Source of the DNA: an uncultured Pseudoxanthomonas sp.
Lineage (GTDB): Bacteria > Pseudomonadota > Gammaproteobacteria > Xanthomonadales > Xanthomonadaceae
Assembly: GCA_946479745.1 (NCBI GenBank)
Contig: CAMLGZ010000029.1
Location: 1 to 37,968, forward strand
Direction: 5' to 3'
Length of the DNA stretch: 37,968 bases
In this document: positions 31,166 through 37,968 of the stretch, in pieces
Position numbering within the stretch: the first letter of the stretch is position 1
Layout: each line of letters opens with the position of its first letter
The notes under the pieces: generated by a model
Told to the model about the DNA's origin: nothing
Databases searched by the model: none
Seen by the model: only the letters and a program-made list of their open reading frames with translations
Program-made: the position numbers and the translations under genes

Positions 31166-33171
31166 TTGGCGTACTTGCCGCCGCAGTTGCTGTCTTTCCC
31201 CGGCCCCAGCTCCAACGTTGCCAGCAAAGCGGCAGGCGGGGCGATGCTGCCTAGCGTCACGGCCAGTGCGCCGCGCAATCCGAGGCGTTTGAAATCCGGA
31301 TGGAACGAGGGATCCTTGAAGGTGCCGCCGACCACCAGCGGCGACCGCAACGCCAGGATGCTGCGGTCCTTGGGCCGCGGCCGCAATTCCAGATCCAGCG
31401 TTTCGTTCTTCAAATTGATATTGCCCTGGCCGACAATGATCGTGTCTTCGGTATCGAAGGCCAGCGCCCGCGACTGCATCAGTCCGTCCTTCACCGCGAA
31501 ATCGCCGAACGCGCAGCGGATGGGCACCTTGCGGTCCTTGGTGACCAGAAACTTGAGCGCTTCGGCGATATCGATGCCGGCCAATTCCATCAACAGATTG
31601 CTGATCTGTCCATGTCCCATGCCTAGCGCTATATCGCCGTCGGCGCTTCCGAGCATCGCGGCGATGGAGTTGCCGGTGCCGGTAATCGCGATATCGCCGC
31701 CTATCAAGCCCACCGCATCCTGGGTCAACTTCACATCGGGGAAGAGTTTGGACAAGTTCAAGCGACGCGCCGACACCTGCGCGCGCGTGCGTATCACCGC
31801 TTCGCGCGCGTCCATGCGGATGTTGGAACGGATGTCGCCGCCGGCAACGCCGAAATTGAGAGGCACCAATTCCAGGATGCCGTCATTGAGCTTGAGATGC
31901 GCGTCCATGTCGTCCAGCGGCAGGCTGGGCGCGTTGATGCGATGGGCCTTCAGGCGCACGTCCGCATCCATCGAACGCAGCTTGCCCAGATCGTATGGCT
32001 TGTCGGGTAGCACGCGGGTGTCGGCGGCAAGCTGCAGCGCCTGCGCCTTCAATTCCGGATTGGTGGTTTCATCGCCGCCGGCCTGCGGCGGAGCGCCCAG
32101 GAAGCCGGCCAGATCGTCCAGGTCCAGTCGCTTGGAGACCAGGTCGGCTTCCAGCAACGGGCGCTTGCGGCCCAGGGTCACATTGGCGGTGCCGCCCAGA
32201 TCGCTGTCGCCCACCACGCCGGTGAAATCCTGGTAGCGCCACACATCGGCTTTGCGTATCAGGCGCCCATCCAGTTTGTAGGGCGGGGTGGCGGGAGTAG
32301 CGATGCCGATCAGCGGATACAGGTCTTCCATGTCCTGTCCGGAAAGAGTGAACTGCAGATTGAAGTAGCGCAGTTCGAATGGATTGAGCAGGTTGCCGCG
32401 GGCATGCGCGCGGGTCGGTCCGGCGTCCGCGCGCAGATCGATGCGATAAGGCTCATCGCTGTTGCTCAGCTCCAGCGGCGATTCGGCGCGGCCGGAAACA
32501 TTGAATGCGTTGCCGGTCCAGCGGCCCTTGCCCTTGATCTCGATGGGCGGCGCCGTGCTCTTGCGCTGTACGCTCTTATCCTGTGTGCTCTTACCCTGCG
32601 TGCTCTTATCCTGCTCTTGCACGCTGTTGACGGCGATATCGATGTCGGTTTTCTTCGCCGTATCGAAGAATTGCAAGCGACCGTCCTCGATCCAGATGCG
32701 GCGGAACTGGACCGGCTTGCCGTTGGAATCTCCGCCGAACACCCAATTACCGATGCCTTGCGGGCCAGTCTCCAGGCGCAACTTGGGCGCGGCAAGGCGT
32801 ATCTCCGGAATCCGCGTCTCCCGCTTGAACAAGAGCGGCCAGACCTCGAAGCCGACCTCCACACGGTCCGCGCTTGCCATGGTCGGTTCCTTCGACCATT
32901 CCGCGTTGGCGAAGCTGAGGCGATCGGCGCTCACCTTGGTGACTTTGCCCAGATCCACGTCCAGGTCGCCATCGATATGCAGTTGCCGTCCGGTGCTGGC
33001 TTGCACCGCCATTTCCAGAGGCCGTTTGAACCAGTTCCAGTCGAACAACACGACCAGCAACACAATTGCGGCGAGCAGCACGCCCAGCACTATCTGCGCG
33101 CGGCGCGACGGCCTGCGCTTTAAGAACGGGCGTTTGAAGAACGGAGTTCGCTCGCGGGCGGCGTTGTCCAT
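31162..33171 (-). CDS. AsmA family inner-membrane-anchored protein
   Basis: 669 residues. A basic N-terminus and a single membrane segment (about 25-43, IVLGVLLAAIVLLVVLFDW) are followed by the AsmA start FKRPLEMAVQASTGRQLHIDGDLDVDLG and the typical LSFANAEWSKEPTMASADRVEV. The C-terminal part, LELRPRPKDRSILALRSPLVVGGTFKDPSFHPD, is the usual AsmA end. The family spans the periplasm and is linked to outer-membrane lipid and protein homeostasis. Around residues 195-215 is a run of five-residue repeats (KSTQG, KSTQD, KSVQR) coded by 15-bp DNA repeats. It is the last gene of the prfC strand cluster, 69 nt after the hemolysin III gene. Confidence 0.92.
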   Translation of the reverse strand: MDNAARERTPFFKRPFLKRRPSRRAQIVLGVLLAAIVLLVVLFDWNWFKRPLEMAVQASTGRQLHIDGDLDVDLGKVTKVSADRLSFANAEWSKEPTMASADRVEVGFEVWPLLFKRETRIPEIRLAAPKLRLETGPQGIGNWVFGGDSNGKPVQFRRIWIEDGRLQFFDTAKKTDIDIAVNSVQEQDKSTQGKSTQDKSVQRKSTAPPIEIKGKGRWTGNAFNVSGRAESPLELSNSDEPYRIDLRADAGPTRAHARGNLLNPFELRYFNLQFTLSGQDMEDLYPLIGIATPATPPYKLDGRLIRKADVWRYQDFTGVVGDSDLGGTANVTLGRKRPLLEADLVSKRLDLDDLAGFLGAPPQAGGDETTNPELKAQALQLAADTRVLPDKPYDLGKLRSMDADVRLKAHRINAPSLPLDDMDAHLKLNDGILELVPLNFGVAGGDIRSNIRMDAREAVIRTRAQVSARRLNLSKLFPDVKLTQDAVGLIGGDIAITGTGNSIAAMLGSADGDIALGMGHGQISNLLMELAGIDIAEALKFLVTKDRKVPIRCAFGDFAVKDGLMQSRALAFDTEDTIIVGQGNINLKNETLDLELRPRPKDRSILALRSPLVVGGTFKDPSFHPDFKRLGLRGALAVTLGSIAPPAALLATLELGPGKDSNCGGKYAK
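32554..32613. repeat. 15-bp in-frame tandem repeat inside the AsmA gene
   Basis: Four units of the form (c/t)gtgctctta(t/c)cctg lie end to end (32554-32568, 32569-32583, 32584-32598, 32599-32613), with a fifth partial unit after. Each adds five residues without breaking the frame, so strains could differ in copy number. Confidence 0.75.
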
Positions 33172-33240
33172 GCGTCCAATATAGGAATCGCTTGTTCAGA
33201 TTCCGCGAAAGTATGCGGCGAGCGTTCATCTTGCGGCGGG

Positions 33241-33900
33241 CTAGAGCCGGGGCAGCAAGACCTGCGCGGTCACGGCGATGAAATGGCAGACGCTGCCGGC
33301 GATCACGAACATGTGCCAGATCGCATGCGAAAAACGTATCGATTCGCGATGGTAGAAATACGTGCCCAGCGTGTAGAACACACCGCCCAGCAACAGCCAG
33401 CCCAGGGTCCAGCCGTCCAGCGCGCCAAGCATCGGTTTTATCGCCACGATCACAAGCCAGCCCATGGCGATATAGATCGCGGTCGACAGCAGCTTGAAGC
33501 GGCCGGTGTAGAACAGTTTGAACACCACACCCGCCACCGCCAGCGTCCAGATGGCGATGAACAAACCCCAGCCCCACGGACCGCGCAGGCCGATGAGCGT
33601 GAACGGCGTATAGGTGCCGGCGATCAGCAGATAGATCGCGCAATGGTCGAACACTTTCAATCGCGCTTTGGCGATGGGGTGCTGGATCGAGTGATACAGG
33701 GTGGAGGCCACGTAAAGCAGCAGCAAAGTCACGCCGAAAACGATGGACGCGCCCAGTTGCCAGGCGTCGCCGTACAACGCCGCCATCGTGATCAACACCG
33801 ACCCGCCGGCCAATGCCGCTACCGCGCCCAGTCCATGGGTCAGGGCGCTGGCGAGCTCGTCGCGCAGATCGATCTTTTCCTCGAGCGGGGCATTACCCAT
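33241..33900 (-). CDS. trhA: Hemolysin III (PAQR/TrhA) family membrane protein
   Basis: 219 residues with seven membrane segments. Family motifs: ELASALTHGLGAVAALAG at the start, LYVASTLYHSI, FDHCAIYLLIAGTYTPF, and at the end IRFSHAIWHMFVIAGSVCHFIAV. The conserved His and Asp residues form a metal site in the related adiponectin receptors. Despite the name, haemolysis is not shown for most members; a role in membrane lipid homeostasis is favoured in some bacteria. ATG 33900 gives the usual length; the frame is open 25 codons further. It starts 10 nt after the CPBP protease gene. Confidence 0.92.
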   Translation of the reverse strand: MGNAPLEEKIDLRDELASALTHGLGAVAALAGGSVLITMAALYGDAWQLGASIVFGVTLLLLYVASTLYHSIQHPIAKARLKVFDHCAIYLLIAGTYTPFTLIGLRGPWGWGLFIAIWTLAVAGVVFKLFYTGRFKLLSTAIYIAMGWLVIVAIKPMLGALDGWTLGWLLLGGVFYTLGTYFYHRESIRFSHAIWHMFVIAGSVCHFIAVTAQVLLPRL

Positions 33901-33910
33901 GCGGTGCAAA

Positions 33911-34828
33911 CTACCGCAATGCAGCAATCCTTGCATCCGTACGCCGTTCACGTTTCCAGAATGGCGCAATGACACTGCGGGCGCGCAGTGTGCGTTGGAG
34001 CAGCAGCAGGCTGAGGATGGTGCAGGTCAGCACGGTCAGCACCGAGGCTTCGGCGCCGAAACCGCCGCCATCCAGCCAGTCCGGCCCCTGCAGCTGCGAA
34101 TCGAACAAGCCGTCGATCCTGATGCCCGAGACCGGTATTCCGAATACCGCACCTTGTACGAAGTTCCAGCCGGCATGCAGGCCGATGCACCACCACAAGG
34201 ATCGGGTGACGTGATACAGCAACCCGAACAGCAAACCGGCCTCGATGGAGATGGCGATCGAACTCCAGGCGGTGGCGCCGGGATTGGACGCATGGGCGAA
34301 ACCGAAGAACAAGGCCGACACCAGCAATGCGATCCAGGTGCCGAGGCCTTCTTCGGTCAGACGGAACAGGATGCCGCGGCAGATGATTTCTTCGGTGATG
34401 CCGGGCACCACTGCAGTCAACAGAAGCAAAGTCCACACCGGCGCATCGCCATAACCGGTGATGCGATAAACGCCGGATGCCCACAGCTGCGCGGTCAGCA
34501 GCGCGAACAATGCCAGCGCGCCGAGCAGGCCCCACAGCAACTGCGGCGATTTGCGCCACGACAGTTCGTCGACCTTGCGGTGCTCGATCACGCGGACCAA
34601 TACCCAATAGGCCAACACGTAGGGCAACACGATGAGCAAGGTGGACGCCAGGTTGGCGTCCATGGTCTTGAGGCTGTTGGGAGCGATATGCATTACGCTG
34701 GCTATCGCGCGGGCCAGCATCGAGAACGCAAGCAACAACACGGCAAAATGGACCATGCGCGCGAACGGCGTGCGCCATAGCCAACCCGCAAACCGCTTGA
34801 ATTTCCCTTGTTCCGCTGCCGCCGGCAT
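33911..34828 (-). CDS. CPBP family intramembrane glutamic endopeptidase
   Basis: 305 residues with about eight membrane segments. The signature is complete: EEIICR (E146, E147, R151), FFGFAHAS (F175, H179) and GLHAGWNF (H218, N222), the active-site residues of the CAAX/Rce1-like family. Bacterial members cleave peptides such as bacteriocin precursors or serve in self-protection; no bacteriocin genes are nearby. It begins 1 nt after the prfC stop codon (TGACATG), so the two are coupled. It is followed at 10 nt by the hemolysin III gene. Confidence 0.92.
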   Translation of the reverse strand: MPAAAEQGKFKRFAGWLWRTPFARMVHFAVLLLAFSMLARAIASVMHIAPNSLKTMDANLASTLLIVLPYVLAYWVLVRVIEHRKVDELSWRKSPQLLWGLLGALALFALLTAQLWASGVYRITGYGDAPVWTLLLLTAVVPGITEEIICRGILFRLTEEGLGTWIALLVSALFFGFAHASNPGATAWSSIAISIEAGLLFGLLYHVTRSLWWCIGLHAGWNFVQGAVFGIPVSGIRIDGLFDSQLQGPDWLDGGGFGAEASVLTVLTCTILSLLLLQRTLRARSVIAPFWKRERRTDARIAALR

Positions 34829-34829
34829 G

Positions 34830-36434
34830 TCAGTCCAGACTCACGCTGTGCGCATGCTCGCGCGTGGCCATGAACTGTACATCGGGCGCGCGTTCCTGCG
34901 CCAATTGCAGGTTGACGCGCGTGGGTGCCAGGTAGACCAGCTCGCCGGCCGCGTCCAGCGCCAGGTTCATCGCATTCTTGTCGCGGAATTCCTCGAGTTT
35001 CTTCGCATCGGCGCAGCGGACCCAGCGTGCGGTCACCACGCCGACGGGTTCGAAGCTCGCATCCACGCTGTATTCGTCCTTCAAGCGGTAAGCCACCACG
35101 TCGAACTGCAGTGTGCCCACCGCGCCCAGGATCAGGTCGTTGCTCATCAGCGGACGGAAGAACTGCGTCGCACCTTCCTCGCTCAGCTGCGCAAGACCCT
35201 TCTGCAGTTGCTTCAGTTTCAGAGGATCGCGCAGGCGCGCGCGGCGGAACAGTTCCGGAGCGAAGTTTGGAATGCCGGTGAAACTGATCGCTTCGCCTTC
35301 GGTGAAGGTGTCGCCGATGGAAATGGTGCCGTGGTTATGGATGCCGATCACATCGCCCGGCCACGCCTCCACCGCGATCTCGCGATCGCTGGCCATGAAG
35401 GTCAACGCGTTGGCCAGTTTCATTTCCTTGCCGGTGCGCACGTGGAAGCTCTTCATGCCGGCGGTGAAACGGCCCGAACACACGCGCATGAAAGCCACGC
35501 GGTCGCGGTGCATCGGGTCCATGTTGGCCTGGATCTTGAACACGAAACCGCTGAGCTTGGCTTCGTCCGGTTTCACTTCGCGCGTGGTCGTTGCGTGCGC
35601 CTGCGGTGCGGGCGCGTGGTCGACGAAGAAGTCGAGCAGCGGTTGCACGCCGAAGTTGTTGACTGCCGAGCCGAAGAACACCGGGGTCTGCTTGCCGGCG
35701 CGGTAGGCGTCGACATCGAAGGCGTGCGAGGCGCCCTGTACGAGTTCGAGTTCGTCGCGCAGCTCGGCCAGCAGGTTCTCGCCCAGCCGTGCGGCCAATT
35801 GCGGGTCGTCCAGCGAGGCGAAGATGGTGGAATCTTGGCGGGTGAAGTTGCGGCCCTGTTCGTACAGGTGCACTTCGCCGCTGACCAGGTGCACCACGCC
35901 CTTGAGGCGCGAGCCCATGCCGATGGGCCAGGTCACCGGCGCACACTGGATGCCGAGCACGCTTTCCACTTCGTCCAACAGCTCGATCGGGTCGCGGCCC
36001 TCGCGGTCCAGCTTGTTGATGAAGGTCATGATGGGCGTGTCGCGCAGGCGGCAGACTTCCATCAGCTTGATGGTGCGCTCTTCCACGCCCTTGGCCACGT
36101 CGATCACCATCAGTGCCGAGTCCACCGCGGTGAGCACGCGGTAGGTGTCCTCGCCGAAGTCGGCGTGGCCGGGCGTGTCGAGCAGGTTGACGATGCGGCC
36201 TTCGTACGGGAACTGCATCACCGAGCTCGTGACCGAGATGCCGCGCTCCTTCTCCAGCGCCATCCAGTCGGAGGTCGCATGGCGCGCGGCCTTGCGGCCC
36301 TTGACCGATCCGGCCATCTGGATGGCGCCGCCGAACAGCAGCAGCTTTTCCGTCAGCGTGGTCTTGCCCGCGTCGGGATGGGAAATGATGGCGAAGGTGC
36401 GGCGGAGCGCGGCTTCGGTGGCTACATCTGACAT
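34830..36434 (-). CDS. prfC: Peptide chain release factor 3
   Basis: 534 residues. GTPase motifs: [17 protein letters not shown] (P-loop), [12 protein letters not shown] (switch I), [16 protein letters not shown] (G3), and [12 protein letters not shown] (G4). The later part shows RF3-specific segments such as [27 protein letters not shown] and [12 protein letters not shown]3 removes RF1 or RF2 from the ribosome after peptide release. The start MSDV at 36434 gives the length and N-terminus I recall from xanthomonad RF3; an in-frame ATG five codons upstream (36449) is possible. No ribosome site is obvious at either. It heads a minus-strand cluster with CPBP, hemolysin III and AsmA genes. Confidence 0.96.
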   Translation of the reverse strand: MSDVATEAALRRTFAIISHPDAGKTTLTEKLLLFGGAIQMAGSVKGRKAARHATSDWMALEKERGISVTSSVMQFPYEGRIVNLLDTPGHADFGEDTYRVLTAVDSALMVIDVAKGVEERTIKLMEVCRLRDTPIMTFINKLDREGRDPIELLDEVESVLGIQCAPVTWPIGMGSRLKGVVHLVSGEVHLYEQGRNFTRQDSTIFASLDDPQLAARLGENLLAELRDELELVQGASHAFDVDAYRAGKQTPVFFGSAVNNFGVQPLLDFFVDHAPAPQAHATTTREVKPDEAKLSGFVFKIQANMDPMHRDRVAFMRVCSGRFTAGMKSFHVRTGKEMKLANALTFMASDREIAVEAWPGDVIGIHNHGTISIGDTFTEGEAISFTGIPNFAPELFRRARLRDPLKLKQLQKGLAQLSEEGATQFFRPLMSNDLILGAVGTLQFDVVAYRLKDEYSVDASFEPVGVVTARWVRCADAKKLEEFRDKNAMNLALDAAGELVYLAPTRVNLQLAQERAPDVQFMATREHAHSVSLD

Positions 36435-36497
36435 AAGGACAGCGGACATGGCGATGGCGCCCGCGCGGGCGCGTTCATAAAGGACAGGAAGGCGCGA

Positions 36498-36503
36498 ATT
36501 ATA
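36498..36503 (-). promoter_or_regulatory. -10 box of the prfC promoter
   Basis: Minus strand TATAAT, a perfect -10, gives a start near 36490 and a leader of about 55 nt for prfC. No TTGACA-like -35 is seen at 16-18 nt, so this is moderate. A perfect 16-nt palindrome gcgcccgcgcgggcgc (36457-36472) lies in the leader. Confidence 0.45.
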
Positions 36504-36527
36504 GCGCCTGCGGCTCGTTCCCCCGTG

Positions 36528-37460
36528 CTAACGGCTGCTGGGGAACTTCAGCTCGCCCAACGGCCCGAACATGCGGAAGGGGACCGATTCCAGGCGCATC
36601 CCGCGATTGACCTGCAGCACGAAGTGCAGATGCGGCGCGGTGCTGAAGCCGGTGTTGCCGGACAGGCCGATGCGCTGGCCCAGGCGCACGCGCTGGCCGG
36701 TACGCACCTGCACGCCTTCCGGTTGCAGGTGCGCGTAGACGGCCATGCTGCCGTCGTCGTGCAGGATGCGGATGAAGTTGGCGCGGCCGCCGTACTTCTC
36801 GCGGTTCAGACCGGCTTTTTCGAAATCGGACTCCACCTGCATCACCACCCCTTCGCGCACCGCCACTATCGGCGTGCCCTCGGCCAATGCGAAATCGATG
36901 GCATATCGGTTTTGCGGGTCGTTGTGGCTGAAGCCGCCGCCCGGTCCCTGGTCTACGCGGACGCGGGCGTAATCGAAGGGCAGGCGGTAGTCGTAGTCGA
37001 CGGGCTTGGCCGACGGGCTGCCGGGAAGACCGTCGAGCAGCAGTTCGAAATCGCCTCCGCGGATCGGATCGGTGATGGTGAGCGTGGCGACCATGAGGCT
37101 GCTGCGCGCCGGCACGGTCGCTTCGGCGGGCAGGGCGGGGCTGCCGACGACATTGTGGTCGCGCTTGAAGCGCAGCATCACCTGCACGGGCCCGTGCATA
37201 AGGTTGTCCGCCCAGGCCTCGTAACGCCCGCGTTTGTTTTCAAGGCGCAAGCGCACCAGCGCACCGGGCGGATTGCGGAAGCGCGTCACGTTGACGTCGC
37301 TGGAGGGCAGCTCGTCCGCTTCCGGCGGCTGGTCGCCGTATTGGGTTACGCCGTTGCGGTCCTTCCAGCGGTACAGGCGCGCGGCGTCGGCGTCGGTGGA
37401 GCCCAGCAGCATCAGCGCCAAGCCCAATCCCCAGGCTGCAGTGACGCCCGCTGCTTTCAT
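36528..37460 (-). CDS. M23 family metallopeptidase with N-terminal DUF4124
   Basis: 310 residues. A signal peptide (about 1-26, ending DADA) leads to a short DUF4124 motif LYRWKDRNGVTQYGDQPP (29-46), then a linker region with beta strands, and a C-terminal LytM/M23 domain: H179 before NRYAIDFALAEGTPIVAVREG (D189 metal ligand), YAHL (H244) and APHLHF (HxH, 277-279). Zinc ligands and the active-site His are all present, so it should be an active peptidoglycan endopeptidase in the periplasm. The ATG overlaps the TGA of the upstream phytase-like gene (ATGA). It ends 25 nt before the prfC -10 box. Confidence 0.93.
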   Translation of the reverse strand: MKAAGVTAAWGLGLALMLLGSTDADAARLYRWKDRNGVTQYGDQPPEADELPSSDVNVTRFRNPPGALVRLRLENKRGRYEAWADNLMHGPVQVMLRFKRDHNVVGSPALPAEATVPARSSLMVATLTITDPIRGGDFELLLDGLPGSPSAKPVDYDYRLPFDYARVRVDQGPGGGFSHNDPQNRYAIDFALAEGTPIVAVREGVVMQVESDFEKAGLNREKYGGRANFIRILHDDGSMAVYAHLQPEGVQVRTGQRVRLGQRIGLSGNTGFSTAPHLHFVLQVNRGMRLESVPFRMFGPLGELKFPSSR

Positions 37461-37968
37461 TGCATGCAGCGTTCCGACAACCCCAGCGCGTGCGCCACGT
37501 CGCGCAGGTCGAACGCGGCCACCGCTTTGTCGTCATGCAGCGCGAACAGCGCCCCGGCCGGGAAACGCGGCGTGCCGGCCGCATACAGCACCTGGCCGTC
37601 GGTATTGGCGACCACTTGGCCCGAGAAAGTCTTCAAAGGCTGCAGGCTGGTGCGGTCGAAGACGCGGAACACGGTGGGGCGCACCTGATCCACGGCGATC
37701 CAGTAGCCTTCTCCGGAATCGCAGGCCCACAGCGCCACGCCTTCGGCATCGGCATCGAACGGCGGCAGGCTGCGCGCGCGGTACAGGCCTTCCAGGGTGT
37801 ATTCGCGCAAGGTCGAACCCACCCGCCGATCCTCATCGGCGATCAACAGGCGGTCGTTGACCGAATCGCCGGCGATCGATTCCACCATGCGCAAGGCGCC
37901 GGCTTCGCTGGTATCGCCGAAGGCGCCCAGGTACTTTGATTGCAGCTTGCCTTGGCCGTCCAGCTGCA
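37457..37968 (-). CDS. Beta-propeller phytase-like protein, C-terminal part (5' end off window)
   Basis: About 170 residues are visible and the frame runs past the right edge. Segments RLLIADEDRRVGSTLREYTLEG, FDADAEGVALWACDSGEGYWIAVDQ, FRVFDRTSL, VVANTDGQVLY and FPAGALFALHDD match in order the last blades of Bacillus-type beta-propeller phytases (the DxEG, GY-DQ and TDG signatures). These enzymes need calcium and release phosphate from phytate or other phosphate esters outside the cytoplasm; activity here is inferred. It is translationally coupled to the M23 gene by a 4-nt overlap. Confidence 0.75.
   Translation of the reverse strand, partial: QLDGQGKLQSKYLGAFGDTSEAGALRMVESIAGDSVNDRLLIADEDRRVGSTLREYTLEGLYRARSLPPFDADAEGVALWACDSGEGYWIAVDQVRPTVFRVFDRTSLQPLKTFSGQVVANTDGQVLYAAGTPRFPAGALFALHDDKAVAAFDLRDVAHALGLSERCMQ

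Noticed and set aside
34632..36431. Plus-strand frame of 599 residues opposite prfC
   Set aside because: Antisense shadow; prfC is certain.
36457..36472. Perfect 16-nt palindrome gcgcccgcgcgggcgc as a terminator
   Set aside because: No T-run on either side and it lies in the prfC leader; GC-only palindromes arise easily in such DNA.

Overview
The window is about 38 kb of high-GC chromosome and reads as a gammaproteobacterium of the Xanthomonadales, probably Lysobacteraceae/Xanthomonadaceae. The grounds are a GTP-type PEP carboxykinase, a large TonB-dependent receptor with the oar-like plug style common in that family, an RF3 that looks very close to my memory of xanthomonad PrfC (534 residues), GTAG-type REP hairpins and several C/G-rich interspersed repeats between genes. 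Genus cannot be fixed from the sequence alone. Nothing looks like a prophage, integron, CRISPR array, rRNA or tRNA.

Layout, left to right. 1-5.4 kb: the tail of a lysine/alanine-rich histone H1-like protein with a clear intrinsic terminator, an SRPBCC protein, a class C beta-lactamase-like serine hydrolase, then divergent lemA followed by an M48 membrane metallopeptidase. 5.4-9.9 kb: a DMT permease, a GMC oxidoreductase, an MFS/nucleotide-transporter-like protein and a DUF1304 protein. 9.9-14.8 kb: a fatty-acid module (DUF4442 hotdog protein, fadE, alpha/beta hydrolase with a 4-nt overlap, divergent TetR regulator). 15.2-17.3 kb: an ECF sigma factor, a probable anti-sigma factor and a secreted DUF4097 protein in one operon. 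17.5-19.6 kb: a DUF2145 protein and a small exported protein, divergent from an XRE regulator. 19.7-25.5 kb: pckG, a TonB-dependent receptor with terminator, and a methyltransferase. 25.5-28.6 kb: a TPR/aspartyl hydroxylase coupled to Hsp33 (hslO), then an exported barrel-like protein. 28.7-31.1 kb: mtgA, a GT2 glycosyltransferase, a CBS protein and a small unknown. 31.2-38.0 kb, all minus: prfC, a CPBP protease, a hemolysin III protein and an AsmA protein, preceded by an M23 peptidase coupled to a phytase-like gene cut by the right edge.

The most striking non-coding signal is a repeat of about 236 bp present twice (3167-3403 and 14910-15145). Both copies fold into the same arrangement: an A/T-rich hairpin, a second hairpin, and a long-range stem enclosing three hairpins. 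The two copies differ mostly inside the stems, and the differences are compensatory, which is what selection on an RNA (or single-stranded DNA) structure would leave. Both copies lie in the same orientation, 51 and 78 nt upstream of a start codon (M48 peptidase; ECF sigma factor). A second theme is REP-type hairpins whose GTAG ends supply gene stop codons (31141-31165 ends two convergent genes at once). A third is a candidate promoter for the hydrolase-fadE operon that appears leaderless, with a perfect inverted repeat covering both the -10 box and the start codon.

No experiment or database search stands behind any call. Family assignments come from recognised motifs and remembered family sequences.
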